Part shown: positions 1 through 8,298 of the stretch, one piece after another
Numbering within the stretch: position 1 is the stretch's first letter
Layout of the letters: the number at the start of each line of letters is the position of its first letter
Source: Gimesia maris
GTDB lineage: Bacteria > Planctomycetota > Planctomycetia > Planctomycetales > Planctomycetaceae
DNA: 64,000 nucleotides
Assembly (NCBI RefSeq): GCF_008298035.1
Contig: NZ_CP042910.1
Span: forward strand, 682,001 to 746,000
Direction of reading: 5' to 3'
The notes under the pieces: generated by a model
Database searches by the model: none
What the model was told of the DNA's origin: nothing
Seen by the model: only the letters and a program-made list of their open reading frames with translations
Made by a program: the position numbers and the translations under genes

Positions 1-1
1 T

Positions 2-1231
2 CTGATGCGTCGCTATGCCGGCGAAGGGAGCAACGCAAGTCTGGTCGCCTGTGCCCGGTTACTGGCAGCAGCCCCGGAGAAAACAGAGCGCAAACGGATG
101 ATTTCCGAACTGGATGCCGGGTTGAAAATGCTGGGTCGCGAACGTCTGCCCGGGCTTCCCCTCGGTCCCAAATACGGTAATATCGCTGCCATCACTCGCG
201 TGGAGAAATCGAATCAGGTCACGCGATTGAAAACCCTTCCCCCGGAACTCGCCGACCAACTTGCCACGATCTGGGACGACAAAACCACCGACCCGCTCAT
301 CATTCGTGTCGCCATGCGGCTCGGTAGCAAGGCCGCTTATGATCGTGCCCTGGCATTGGCGACAGATAAAACATGCACAGAAAAAACACGTTTAGACATG
401 CTGGCAATTCTGCAGGAACTGGGGGACTCCCGGGAATGTCGGGATAGGGTGTTAAAGCTGGTGGGCGGTTCGGAAACGCCCACCATTCAACTGGCGGCAC
501 TCAATCTGTTGAGCCGCTTCGCTGATGAGCGGATTACAGAGCGTCTTCTGGCTCAGTATGAAAAGATGGATGCAACTCTGCGATCTCAGACCCGCGATGT
601 TCTGCTGGGGCGCGCTGACTCTGCGTTCGCATTTTTGCAGGAAATCGATCAGGGAACCTATCCGCCAACAGAAGTCACTGCCGATCAGTTACGAAGAGTG
701 GCCTTACACAATGATGTCAGGCTGAATGAAATCGTCCGCAAGCACTGGGGTAATATTCGCGCAGGGACACCGGAAGAAAAACTGGCCGAGATCCGGCGCA
801 TCTCCAATGACCTGCGTGCCGGTTCGGGAAATCTGGATCAGGGGAAACTGCTGTTCGAGAAACAGTGTGCGACCTGCCATAAGCTGTTTGATACCGGCAA
901 AACAATCGGGCCGGACCTGACCAAAGCTAATCGTCAGGACCAGAGTTTTCTGCTGGTCAGCATCGTCGACCCGAATACGCAGATCCGCAAAGAGTATTTG
1001 AACTACGTACTGGTCACTGTCGATGGACGCGTACTGAACGGACTGCTGGTGGAAGAAACTCCCGCCAGTGTGACGCTGCTCAATGCGAAAAATGAGCGCA
1101 CCACGGTCAGCCGAAATGACATTGAGGAACTGAAAGCGTCTCCCGTTTCTCTGATGCCCGAAGACCTGCTGAAAAAACTGACGCCCCAGCAGGTCCGTGA
1201 TCTGTTTCAGTATTTACAAACAGAGAAATAG
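2..1231 (+). CDS. PVC-type heme-binding cytochrome c protein, C-terminal part
   Basis: The reading frame is open from the first bases, so the true start lies before the window. The visible roughly 410 residues are alpha-helical HEAT-like repeats followed by a c-type cytochrome domain. The heme motif CATCH is encoded at 866-880, and the family's usual C-terminal tail with SLMPEDLL follows. This matches the planctomycete putative heme-binding domain family, periplasmic proteins often fused to a PQQ/sugar dehydrogenase-like propeller. The C-terminal half aligns well by eye with the end of the large protein at 54196-58059, including the KHWG and TPxEK blocks, so the two are paralogues. A secreted isochorismatase-like gene follows 78 bp later on the same strand, possibly co-transcribed. 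The substrate is unknown. Confidence 0.9.
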   Translation: MMRRYAGEGSNASLVACARLLAAAPEKTERKRMISELDAGLKMLGRERLPGLPLGPKYGNIAAITRVEKSNQVTRLKTLPPELADQLATIWDDKTTDPLIIRVAMRLGSKAAYDRALALATDKTCTEKTRLDMLAILQELGDSRECRDRVLKLVGGSETPTIQLAALNLLSRFADERITERLLAQYEKMDATLRSQTRDVLLGRADSAFAFLQEIDQGTYPPTEVTADQLRRVALHNDVRLNEIVRKHWGNIRAGTPEEKLAEIRRISNDLRAGSGNLDQGKLLFEKQCATCHKLFDTGKTIGPDLTKANRQDQSFLLVSIVDPNTQIRKEYLNYVLVTVDGRVLNGLLVEETPASVTLLNAKNERTTVSRNDIEELKASPVSLMPEDLLKKLTPQQVRDLFQYLQTEK

Positions 1232-1309
1232 AGTAACATCAACAGAAACAGAACGTTGATGTTAGACAGCGCATCGTCCGCTCCCCCGAAAACACAGGAA
1301 GAAAATGTG

Positions 1310-2380
1310 ATGACACAGCTTCGAAAATGGAACGTTTCATTCTTCTGCCTTGTGGTAATCTTATGTTCCACGCTTCAGGCTGTTCCTGCCGACGAACCAC
1401 CGCGGGTGTATCAGAACCGGTTGCAGCTGCTCAAAAATCCGGAACCACTGCTGGCAGACCATCCGACATTCGTGCAGCCGATTGAAGAAGTCCGCCGCTA
1501 TGCAGCACCGATTCTGGTTGATGAGGAAGGTGCCGACCTGAGTGTACGTGCCTGGAGATTCTCCTACAATGCGCGGGGCATCATCGAAATGCCGAACCGC
1601 CTGCGCGCCGATAAGACAGCGGTGATTATGGTCCATCCCTGGGGAATTGACGATGGCCAGGGCTGGCGCACACCCGAACCGGCGGGGGTCTGCGACTTCT
1701 GTACGCCGACCAAAAATCATCTCGCCGCACAGCATACGCGTACCGTGATTGATCCGTTTCTCAAGCGGATGCGGCCGCAGGTCTCGCTGACGATGTTTAG
1801 CCTGATTGCGCCCGTCGATCCGATTCGAAAAAAACTGTATCGCACGTTTGACTACCAACCCACGGAGGAAGAACGGGCGGAAGCAAAAAAACAGTTGAAA
1901 GCCCGACTCGACAGCCTGCCCTATAAAGGACAGCCTTTGATCGAGAAACTCACGCTTTCCAGCGATCGACCTGTGATCGATTACTTCCGCCAGTTTCCGG
2001 GCCTGATGTCGGGCGATCAATATAACGGCGCAGGTTTCTGGAATGTACCGGTCCCGGTGACCGCGGATGTGACCGTGCATAAAGATGACGTGCTGATTTT
2101 TGACCAGGAAGGGTATGCGCCTTTAAAGAAGTTTCTCAACAAGCACGGCATTCGGCACATTCTGCTGACCGGTTATGCGACCGACATGTGTTTCTGTAAA
2201 ACGACCGCCGGTTATGAGAATCTCTCAAAAGACTTCAACGTCTTTCTGGTGGGAGACGCCACTCTGGCAACGTTCCCCGCCAACTCAAGTCCGCGTTATG
2301 CCACCAACGCACACATTTCGTTTGCCTCGATCAATCACCTGATCACACAGGTCTCGTGGATTAAAAAACTGGATAAGTAA
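1310..2380 (+). CDS. secreted isochorismatase-like cysteine hydrolase
   Basis: This 356-residue protein opens with a signal peptide (hydrophobic stretch at about 10-25, then AVPADE). An in-frame start lies 54 bases upstream, but ATG 1310 has an AGGAAG ribosome site and places the signal peptide at the N terminus. The isochorismatase fold is suggested by strand AVIMV near residue 105, the conserved lysine in VHKDD (about 258) and the cysteine in ATDMCFC (about 294). The family nucleophile-supporting Asp at the end of the first strand appears to be His (VHPWG), so hydrolytic activity is uncertain. A long helical insert holds Glu/Lys-rich sequence. It follows the cytochrome gene and may work with it in periplasmic catabolism (inference). 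Confidence 0.85.
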   Translation: MTQLRKWNVSFFCLVVILCSTLQAVPADEPPRVYQNRLQLLKNPEPLLADHPTFVQPIEEVRRYAAPILVDEEGADLSVRAWRFSYNARGIIEMPNRLRADKTAVIMVHPWGIDDGQGWRTPEPAGVCDFCTPTKNHLAAQHTRTVIDPFLKRMRPQVSLTMFSLIAPVDPIRKKLYRTFDYQPTEEERAEAKKQLKARLDSLPYKGQPLIEKLTLSSDRPVIDYFRQFPGLMSGDQYNGAGFWNVPVPVTADVTVHKDDVLIFDQEGYAPLKKFLNKHGIRHILLTGYATDMCFCKTTAGYENLSKDFNVFLVGDATLATFPANSSPRYATNAHISFASINHLITQVSWIKKLDK

Positions 2381-2409
2381 ATACTTTCGTCAGTATCAAG
2401 ACTTTGTAT

Positions 2410-2479
2410 TAGACTGTGTCCCGTTTTGCTGTACCGTCTCCCAGGACATTTGGGTCGAGAATAATAGTTCAAGAGACGT
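2410..2479. repeat. dispersed hairpin repeat, copy 1
   Basis: About 70 bp beginning TAGACTGTGTCCCGTTTTGC and containing the arms CGTCTC and GAGACG around an A+T-containing loop. It lies between the convergent genes ending at 2380 and 2501. The reverse complement of 45851-45920 aligns along its whole length, and 5857-5900 is a shorter relative. The position suggests a bidirectional terminator or a small repeated extragenic element. Confidence 0.75.
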
Positions 2480-2500
2480 GATGGTGAAATGTGATTCGCT

Positions 2501-3175
2501 CTAGTGGGAGCCCGGATCTTTTGGTTTCTTTGTCTCAGTGTGCCTGGACTGGGTGGTCAACCAGAGAGGGACGTGCAGGTCCCAGTAGATGGCAGAGCCG
2601 CGCAGGCAGAGAATCAGTAACGAACAGACTACACCAGTCACAACGGCGTATGCCGGGAACCAGGTCAGCAGGAAGACATACAGGATGCAGCCACAGGTTA
2701 CGGGAATCGCATAGAGTTCACGGCGTTTCAACAGCGTCGGTTGTCCCGCGAGTACATCCCGCAGCAGTCCGCCGCCAATTGCGGTCAACACTCCCAGCAG
2801 GATCGGCGCAATGGGCATACCGAAGTCGAGCCACATCACTTTTTGTGCCGCCTGGATGGCAAACATGGAGACGCCGAGCGCGTCGAGGTAGAGCATGGTC
2901 CGGTGAATTTCCCTGCGGGTCAGTAAACGCTCGGTGAGAAAGGCAACAAAACTCGCACCCAAAGCGACCCAGATATAGTTCAGGTCCGCTGCCCAGAAGA
3001 CCGGTACTCCCAAAATTAAGTCGCGGATCGTGCCGCCACCAATGGCGGTAATCAGGCCCAGCACGCAGGCACCAAAAAAATCGATGCCCCGTGGAGTTAC
3101 CGCCAGCACACCCGTCACCGCAAAAGCGACTGTTCCCGCCATCCCCAGCAGATATTGTAAGGTGTCTACACTCAT
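2501..3175 (-). CDS. TRIC/UPF0126 family cation channel-like membrane protein
   Basis: This 224-residue, highly hydrophobic protein is made of two related halves, each with a glycine-rich kinked helix: ITAIGGGTIRD at about 40-50 and LTAIGGGLLRDV at about 125-136. That pair of GGG-(T/L)-(I/L)-RD motifs is the signature of UPF0126 (YicG/YadS) proteins, the bacterial relatives of trimeric intracellular cation channels. It should form a seven-helix inner-membrane channel for monovalent cations; the physiological role in bacteria is poorly known. The length is normal for the family. It starts 20 bp after the stop of the YjdM-like gene on the same strand, so the two are likely co-transcribed. Confidence 0.9.
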   Translation of the reverse strand: MSVDTLQYLLGMAGTVAFAVTGVLAVTPRGIDFFGACVLGLITAIGGGTIRDLILGVPVFWAADLNYIWVALGASFVAFLTERLLTRREIHRTMLYLDALGVSMFAIQAAQKVMWLDFGMPIAPILLGVLTAIGGGLLRDVLAGQPTLLKRRELYAIPVTCGCILYVFLLTWFPAYAVVTGVVCSLLILCLRGSAIYWDLHVPLWLTTQSRHTETKKPKDPGSH

Positions 3176-3195
3176 CGTTTACTTTTTGACGAGGA

Positions 3196-3537
3196 TCATG
3201 CTTTTTTGACAAATTCTGATTTCAACTGCATGGCACCGATGCCGGGGATTTTACAGTCGATGTCGTGATCGCCTTCTACCAGGCGGATGTTTTTGACTTT
3301 TGTGCCGACCTTCACGACGGTAGAGGAGCCTTTCACTTTCAGGTCTTTGATCACCGTGATCGTATCACCATTGGTCAGTTCATTACCGTTCGCATCTCTG
3401 ACGACCGGGCCCGCCGCGGCGCCTGCAGCAGTGTCACCTGGATTCCACTCGTGACCACAGGACGGACAAACCAGCAAATCCCGGTCTTCATACGTATATT
3501 CCGAATCACATTCCGGACAGTTCGGCAAATCGCTCAT
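3196..3537 (-). CDS. yjdM: YjdM/PhnA family zinc-ribbon protein
   Basis: A 113-residue cytosolic protein. An N-terminal zinc ribbon has cysteines at 7, 10, 24 and 27 (CPEC and CPSC). A PhnA/YjdM beta-barrel domain follows, with the conserved run VVRDANGN then [16 protein letters not shown]. The family was once called alkylphosphonate uptake protein PhnA, but it is not part of the phosphonate operon and its biochemical role is not settled. Its length and motifs are typical. AGGAATTGAG upstream of the ATG can serve as ribosome site. The channel gene begins 20 bp downstream, which indicates an operon. Confidence 0.93.
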   Translation of the reverse strand: MSDLPNCPECDSEYTYEDRDLLVCPSCGHEWNPGDTAAGAAAGPVVRDANGNELTNGDTITVIKDLKVKGSSTVVKVGTKVKNIRLVEGDHDIDCKIPGIGAMQLKSEFVKKA

Positions 3538-3719
3538 CTCAATTCCTGCAGTTGGTAGGTCTCATCATCAGTCGCCGGTTTCAATAATCGGCATCTCGTT
3601 ACAATAAGATAACGTTTCGCCGTGCGCAGGAACAGTCAGGACAATCGCTTATTCCGCAGTGATAGTTACCTGATCCAGGTATGATCTCGATTTCAGCTTA
3701 CTGTCTGAGAAGGCAGGGA

Positions 3720-4397
3720 CTATTCGCGCTGTTCTTCCCGCAGCGGTTTGATGTGATACGGAATGCCTGTTTCATCGGTCTTTCTCCAGACAACATCAAA
3801 TGCGCCCCGATATCCAAACAGGCGGCCCCAGGTGCGGTTCGTGACTTCCACCTGGATGCGATACTTTTCGTCGTCGTCGTCATACCACTCGCACACATCG
3901 GCAATTCCCGAAAAAAATAACGGAAAGGAAAAGCCAAGCGGTCCTTCATAAAATCGCTGCGCCCCGGACCGGATTCGCATGCCTCCCCGTTCATCCACTG
4001 ACAGATCCAGGTCGACGGCGAGATGCTGATGTGATCCCAGGTAATCGACAATCCGGTTTCGCTGTTCGCTATAAATCATATACGCATCGAAGCGCCGTTG
4101 TTTGCGGCCTTCGAAGGTCCGTACCCAGGTCACCGTTTCCCGACCGAACCGGTCCTGGTAGGCATAGTTCTCAATGGTGAAAGGAATGTGATTGCCATAC
4201 TCGGGAAACATGATGCGTCGCCACGTTCCCAAGTAAAGAAAAGGGACCGTATAGAATCGGCCGCGCCAGAGTTCATCCATGATTCCCGTGCCGATCGAGG
4301 CGATTCTGTCTTCACTGCTGAACCCGAAACGTTCCTGGATCTTCGGGTGCAGTTTCTCAAAATCGGATCCAAGAACCCGCTGATAAATCGAGGCCAT
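3720..4397 (-). CDS. DUF4166 domain-containing protein
   Basis: The 225-residue protein carries the full DUF4166 pattern: an N-terminal FEKLHP and RFGFSS block, PFTIENYAY with the following REVTW-like RETVTWVRTF, the DYLGSHQHLAVDL segment, RSGAQRFYEG, and a C-terminal WGRLFGYRGAFDV block. The domain is all-beta and has no assigned function; no signal peptide is seen. Its ATG overlaps the stop of the upstream DoxX-like gene as TGATG, so the two are translationally coupled. DUF4166 genes often lie next to DoxX-like or saccharopine-dehydrogenase-like genes, which fits this arrangement. Confidence 0.88.
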   Translation of the reverse strand: MASIYQRVLGSDFEKLHPKIQERFGFSSEDRIASIGTGIMDELWRGRFYTVPFLYLGTWRRIMFPEYGNHIPFTIENYAYQDRFGRETVTWVRTFEGRKQRRFDAYMIYSEQRNRIVDYLGSHQHLAVDLDLSVDERGGMRIRSGAQRFYEGPLGFSFPLFFSGIADVCEWYDDDDEKYRIQVEVTNRTWGRLFGYRGAFDVVWRKTDETGIPYHIKPLREEQRE

Positions 4398-5302
4398 CAG
4401 TCAGTCTCCGGTTTTTTTCTGAGACAACGTCGCGCGGAAGGCAGATCATGCATCACGGAGAGTCCCAGCAAAGCCACGACCGCCAGCAGCAGATTCAGGC
4501 TGACCGGATTAAATGCCGCCGACAGGTATTGAGGCGAACTGATCGCCACGCCGATCGTGACCAGCAGCATCAGCAGTACGGTTAACACCAGCGGCCAGCG
4601 ACGATGAAAACAGATCAGCACGGTTGCCCCCAGTACCACTTCTGCCATCCCCGCGATAATCAGGAACGCAGGGGCAACGGATGCGGCGACCCCCGCGTCT
4701 GCCAGCATCGCCAGTTCGTCCGCGTGTCGCGCGATCAGCTTGGGGATCAGCCCCTGGTAGATCCAGACGAATGCCACTGTCATTCGCGCCAGGCCGTGGA
4801 TCAGGGTTCGCTGCATTGATACCCCCGGGTCAATGCCTTGCTCGATCCATAATCGCAGGCGGTCGAAGCTCCAGGCGGTCGCCCAACCCATCAGCGGTCG
4901 AAAGACGAAGCGATCGAAAGTACGACCCAGCCAGCCGAACCGCGTCTGGTAATCGTAGCCTGTGACGAACCGTACGCCGTCCTCCAAAGGAGTGTACTGC
5001 CAGTAACCGGCGCCTTCACGAATCAGGGACTTGGCATCGTCCGACCAGAAACGCAGCGACGAGGTACGTCGGCCAGTGGTTTCATCGCGACTGCCAACGG
5101 TCTCACCTGCGCCTTGGATGCCAAGACCAAAACCCAGTCGCGTTGCATATTCAAATTGCTGCGGTTCAGATTCCTCGGCGCGGGGGAGATAGGTGATCGA
5201 AGTGAAGCGGGCGTCCCAGCGTTCATGCAATTCCGGGTTCTGGGTTTTCTCCCACAACTCTTCCATTGAACCATGAATTCGTATTTCTACATAGATGCCC
5301 AT
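4397..5302 (-). CDS. SRPBCC / DoxX-like fusion membrane protein
   Basis: A 301-residue fusion. Residues 1-150 resemble a START/SRPBCC lipid- or hydrophobe-binding fold (opening MGIYVEIRIHGSMEELW, then alternating beta strands and WQYTPLEDGVRFVTGYDY). Residues about 175-300 are a four-helix DoxX-like membrane domain (LIHGLARMTVAFVWIYQGLIPK, then AGMAEVVLGATVL and two further helices). The soluble part would face the cytoplasm. DoxX-like proteins are linked to quinone or redox functions in some bacteria, but this fusion has no known reaction. It is coupled to the DUF4166 gene by a one-base TGATG overlap. GGGA lies seven bases before the ATG. Confidence 0.85.
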   Translation of the reverse strand: MGIYVEIRIHGSMEELWEKTQNPELHERWDARFTSITYLPRAEESEPQQFEYATRLGFGLGIQGAGETVGSRDETTGRRTSSLRFWSDDAKSLIREGAGYWQYTPLEDGVRFVTGYDYQTRFGWLGRTFDRFVFRPLMGWATAWSFDRLRLWIEQGIDPGVSMQRTLIHGLARMTVAFVWIYQGLIPKLIARHADELAMLADAGVAASVAPAFLIIAGMAEVVLGATVLICFHRRWPLVLTVLLMLLVTIGVAISSPQYLSAAFNPVSLNLLLAVVALLGLSVMHDLPSARRCLRKKPETD

Positions 5303-5688
5303 GCAGGGTTCCCATACGCGTCAGAGGACAATACCCGTGACGAAATGTGAGTTGAATGATGAAATCACAATGTGACTGTGACAGGGAAGTACATTCCTTA
5401 TAGCATGTACGCAACTGGGAATAAAGCAATTTGACGATCCTGGCACACGCAGACTGAATACGGATACTGCGCATTTAAATAACAGAGTCTCCAGAAATTG
5501 TGAGAAGTAACATCCGCTGATTGATTTCAAGTCGAGCCTGTTGCCCTGTTTCGATGCGAATATACGACTTTGACGTCACTCCAGAGTATGCTAAGATCCC
5601 GGCCAACAGGCATCGCCCCTCAGCAGGGTTGCCTTTTTTCATGATTAAAAATGCTCACGGACTTCCTCTGAACGATAAAGGAATCGCC
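5303..5688. other. intergenic region, no gene seen
   Basis: About 385 bp between the divergent DoxX-like gene and the DUF5993 gene. It must contain both promoters, but no convincing -35/-10 pair, RNA or repeat could be picked out. The short open frames in it lack ribosome sites and coding character. Confidence 0.4.
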
Positions 5689-5844
5689 TTGGATACTCTG
5701 ATTCTGTTGCTCATCCTTTTTACATTCTTCGCGATGAGGTGGCGCAAGCGCTGGTTCGTCTATCTCCCCTTCTTTGTCTCCCTGATGGCGACCTTCCTCC
5801 TGTTTCTGTGTCACGCGACGGATTCGCTGAAACTCAATTTCTGA
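5689..5844 (+). CDS. DUF5993 family small membrane protein
   Basis: A 51-residue protein starting at TTG 5689, chosen because AAAGGA lies six bases upstream and because the family normally begins (M)DTL. Upstream in-frame ATG codons would add a non-conserved tail. It has two membrane helices (LILLLILFTFFAM and FVYLPFFVSLMATFLLFL) separated by a basic loop (RWRKRW), and ends HATDSLKLNF, a tail that I recall as characteristic of DUF5993. Such genes typically sit directly before a DsbB-type gene, as here (89 bp to the dsbB start). A role in the thiol-oxidation unit is inferred from this pairing alone. The family assignment is from memory of its motifs. Confidence 0.75.
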   Translation: MDTLILLLILFTFFAMRWRKRWFVYLPFFVSLMATFLLFLCHATDSLKLNF

Positions 5845-5856
5845 ATCAGTCTTCGC

Positions 5857-5900
5857 TAGTGTGCCGGTTGCTGTAGCGTCTCCAGAGCCATTTGAGACGC
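5857..5900. repeat. dispersed hairpin repeat, short copy 2
   Basis: About 44 bp sharing TGCTGTAGCGTCTCC and CATTTG with the copies at 2410 and 45851 and closing with GAGACGC, so the arms GCGTCTC/GAGACGC can pair over a 12-base loop. It is shorter than the other two copies and lies between the DUF5993 and DsbB-like genes, where it could attenuate read-through. Confidence 0.6.
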
Positions 5901-5933
5901 ATATCTAAAGACGATATAAGGAGAGACACTCAG

Positions 5934-6524
5934 ATGAACAAGCACCTTGGGTTCTGGATTGCTCATTTTAATATTCTTGCAGTCTGCATGGTCCTGCTGG
6001 GCGCTTTTGGTGTTCAGTTTGGTGAGCAGGAAGTTCCCTGTCCGCTGTGTATGCTGCAGCGAATGGCCATGATGCTCTGTGCTCTCGGGTCATGCTATAT
6101 CATCCTGCAGGCCAGATCAGGGTCTCTTACTCGAGCTGACTTTGCAGCAGGTTATGGCATGAGTATCCTGGCTGCCGTCTGTGGCGCATGCATTTCGACA
6201 CGTCAGATTCTGATTCACATTGTTCCCCCCGATCCCGGCTATGGTGACCCTGTGTTGGGACTGCATTTATACACTTGGGCTCTGGTGGTCTTCCTCGTAG
6301 TGCTGATCGATAGCGGACTCAATCTGATGTTTGTCCCCGAACTGGTAACGGATCACCCGATTGAATTCAACTGGGTCTCGAAGGCTGTCATTGGCATATT
6401 GGGAGCAGTCATTATCGCCAATTTGCTCAGTGTCTTCTGCCAGGAAGGCTTTCACTGGGTTCTACCGGATGACCCGGTACGCTATGAATTGTTTTACGAT
6501 CTCGGCCTCTTCAAATCGCCCTGA
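5934..6524 (+). CDS. dsbB: DsbB-type disulfide bond formation protein
   Basis: A 196-residue inner-membrane protein starting at ATG 5934 with AAGGAGAG upstream; an earlier in-frame codon is not supported. It has about five hydrophobic helices. After the first helix comes the periplasmic CPLC pair (C36, C39), which in DsbB reoxidises a periplasmic thiol oxidase and passes electrons to quinone, followed by MLQRMAMM with the conserved QR. The second periplasmic loop (PPDPGYGDPVLGLHLYTW) has no cysteine pair, unlike E. coli DsbB; this fits a subgroup that travels with DUF5993. A partner DsbA-like protein is not adjacent, although secreted thioredoxin-fold proteins occur at 15081 and 39228. Confidence 0.88.
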   Translation: MNKHLGFWIAHFNILAVCMVLLGAFGVQFGEQEVPCPLCMLQRMAMMLCALGSCYIILQARSGSLTRADFAAGYGMSILAAVCGACISTRQILIHIVPPDPGYGDPVLGLHLYTWALVVFLVVLIDSGLNLMFVPELVTDHPIEFNWVSKAVIGILGAVIIANLLSVFCQEGFHWVLPDDPVRYELFYDLGLFKSP

Positions 6525-6607
6525 TCAGGCTAATCACTGCGAGATGCCAGACCTCTGGTTTCGCCCACTCTTAATAGATGAGCAGGAGACTGTTACCTGT
6601 CTGTCCC

Positions 6608-7243
6608 TCAGCGAATCGACTTATGCGAACCATCGCAGGCGGGCAGCTTTTGGGAAAGGCCGCAGGTGCAGTCATGGATGCCTTTGCCATCAAGAATCTG
6701 CGGGATGTATTTCTCAACCCGGGTTTCCCGTGTTTTGGATTGTTTGGCGGCTGAAAAATGCATCAGGTAAGCACGCTGCCTTCCTGGTGTTAGCGCTGCA
6801 AATGCCGTCTGCAGCGCCGGGCTCTCGTCCAGTTTCTTCTGAAATTCTGCTGGTACTGGTTCGGCTTCTTTTTTGACGTCGACCTTCAACCCGGCTTTTT
6901 CAACCTCTATCGCTTCCTCAATGTATGCTTTCAGGACCGGTTCCAGTTCGATGATTTCCTGCAGACTGGTGAACCGCACCACGCGCGCCGCCTGTGTATT
7001 CTCTCCCGGCTTTGTGAGTATGTCGAGGGGGTCTTTGAGCAGGGCGCCTTTGAAAAAACTGAGAACACAATTGTCACTGAAGGCACCGATCAAAACGACG
7101 TTTTTTTTCTGAAACGTATAACAGGGGGTCCGCCACTTGAATTCTTCGGTGAGGGGCGTATCAACCACGATGGTGCGCAACGTCACCAGTTCTTCCTGCC
7201 AGAGTCTGGCCTTGTTTAAATAGATCTCTACATCGGGATTCAT
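6608..7243 (-). CDS. YdeI-like (DUF1801/OmdA) protein with C-terminal CDGSH iron-sulfur motif
   Basis: A 211-residue cytosolic protein. Residues 1-125 match the DUF1801/YdhG-like fold (EEFKWRTPCYTFQKKNVVLIG, then SFFKGALLKDP). Residues 130-180 are the YdeI/OmpD-associated helical block (VPAEFQKKL, ALTPGRQRAYLMHFSAAKQ). The last 20 residues form a complete CDGSH signature: C192-x-C194, S197, P201, C203-D-G-S-H207, the 3Cys-1His ligand set for a 2Fe-2S cluster. GGAGG precedes the ATG. YdeI homologues have been linked to envelope stress or peptide resistance; the cluster would add a redox or sensing element. The convergent neighbour is dsbB. Confidence 0.85.
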   Translation of the reverse strand: MNPDVEIYLNKARLWQEELVTLRTIVVDTPLTEEFKWRTPCYTFQKKNVVLIGAFSDNCVLSFFKGALLKDPLDILTKPGENTQAARVVRFTSLQEIIELEPVLKAYIEEAIEVEKAGLKVDVKKEAEPVPAEFQKKLDESPALQTAFAALTPGRQRAYLMHFSAAKQSKTRETRVEKYIPQILDGKGIHDCTCGLSQKLPACDGSHKSIR

Positions 7244-7310
7244 TTTTGTCAGGTCCTCCAGAATTGAGCAGGATTCAGCTGCGCTTCCCGTGATACCACT
7301 TCATAAAAAA

Positions 7311-8147
7311 TCAGTCAAAGAACCCGCATTCCTGCAAGTACACGACGCTCTGTTTCACCCGGTTGTGATGTTCTTCCAGGCTGGGGTCCGGTTCGCCTTC
7401 GATGCCTTCAATTTCCAGGCTGTAGGGACCTTCGAAGTTGTGGTCTTCCAGAATATAGCGAACCTGCAGAAAGTCGATGCCTCCCGCTTCGCCCAGTGTT
7501 GTGAAATGCCAGTCTTTGAATTTGCAGAACGAGTCTTTCAGATGCACGTGTCTGACATACTCGACCACTTCATGCAGCGACTCCAGCACATTCTCATGTC
7601 TGTTGTAGTAGTTGATGTTACCCGTATCAAAATTGAGCTTGAGCTGCCTGTGATCCAGGTCCTGCATCGTGCGCAACATGCCGGCAGCGTTGACGCAGAT
7701 ACCGGGATGTGTTTCAAAACAATAGGTGATGCCTTTTTCGCCAGCATAGTCGCCAATCGCACGAAAATTCTGATACAGGGTTTCCCGCTGTGATTCGTCT
7801 TCGATTTCCCCCGCACCGCCCACCACCAGGCTGACGCCCAGTTGTGCCGCCAGATCGAGTTTCTGTCTGGTCATCGAAACAATGGCAGGATCCAAAGGAT
7901 TGCCGCTGGTGATATTACAACTGGAGAGTTGCACATCATTCTGCGCAAGGAGTTCTTGCACACGTTGAATGTCGTCCGCGGTCGATGCATTGGTCAGCAG
8001 CGGCGTTTCTTTAAAGAACGAAGCAATGCCGTGATTCTTGATGTTCAGTTCAATATGCGAGAGACCGGCGTCGTGGATGTGCTCGATGGCGGCGATCGGA
8101 CCAAAGCGACCATAGGAGTTTGTCAGGCAGGAAACGAGAGCGGCCAT
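7311..8147 (-). CDS. sugar phosphate isomerase/epimerase (TIM barrel)
   Basis: A 278-residue cytosolic protein of the AP-endonuclease-2/xylose isomerase-like TIM-barrel superfamily. Recognisable blocks are HDAGLSHIELN near the N terminus, the barrel strand GITYCFETHPG, the metal-site LNFDTGNINYYN, VRHVHLKDS and the final SLEIEGIEGE. The E, D, H and E in these strands are the expected divalent-metal ligands. ATG 8147 is preferred; a GTG three codons upstream is the alternative. The substrate cannot be told from sequence; planctomycetes carry many such genes, often with Gfo/Idh/MocA oxidoreductases such as the one at 13564. Confidence 0.88.
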   Translation of the reverse strand: MAALVSCLTNSYGRFGPIAAIEHIHDAGLSHIELNIKNHGIASFFKETPLLTNASTADDIQRVQELLAQNDVQLSSCNITSGNPLDPAIVSMTRQKLDLAAQLGVSLVVGGAGEIEDESQRETLYQNFRAIGDYAGEKGITYCFETHPGICVNAAGMLRTMQDLDHRQLKLNFDTGNINYYNRHENVLESLHEVVEYVRHVHLKDSFCKFKDWHFTTLGEAGGIDFLQVRYILEDHNFEGPYSLEIEGIEGEPDPSLEEHHNRVKQSVVYLQECGFFD

Positions 8148-8209
8148 GCTTTCCACTTTCTATCTTAAGGATCGGCGAACCGTTATTGCAGTACTACTGA
8201 TAGAATGTT

Positions 8210-8236
8210 ACTTTGAGCCAGCGCCAAATTCAAAGT
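8210..8236. promoter_or_regulatory. inverted repeat between divergent genes
   Basis: Arms ACTTTGA and TCAAAGT are exact complements separated by 13 bases. The dyad lies between the divergent isomerase and TPR-glycosyltransferase genes, 63 bp from each start region, so it could be an operator acting on either. No family is assigned. Confidence 0.3.
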
Positions 8237-8298
8237 GATCTGGCAAAAGTCTTTCGTTCAAAGCGTTTTTCCTCGGCAGAAACAGCACAGGTTCCCAC

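Noticed and set aside
1361-2080. 239-codon open frame on the minus strand
   Set aside because: It lies wholly inside the isochorismatase-like gene and shows no signal, motif or ribosome site; it is a codon-phase shadow.
5403-5460. possible sigma-54 site TGGCACAC before the DoxX-like gene
   Set aside because: The GC element is missing at the required ten-base distance, and the orientation does not suit the gene.
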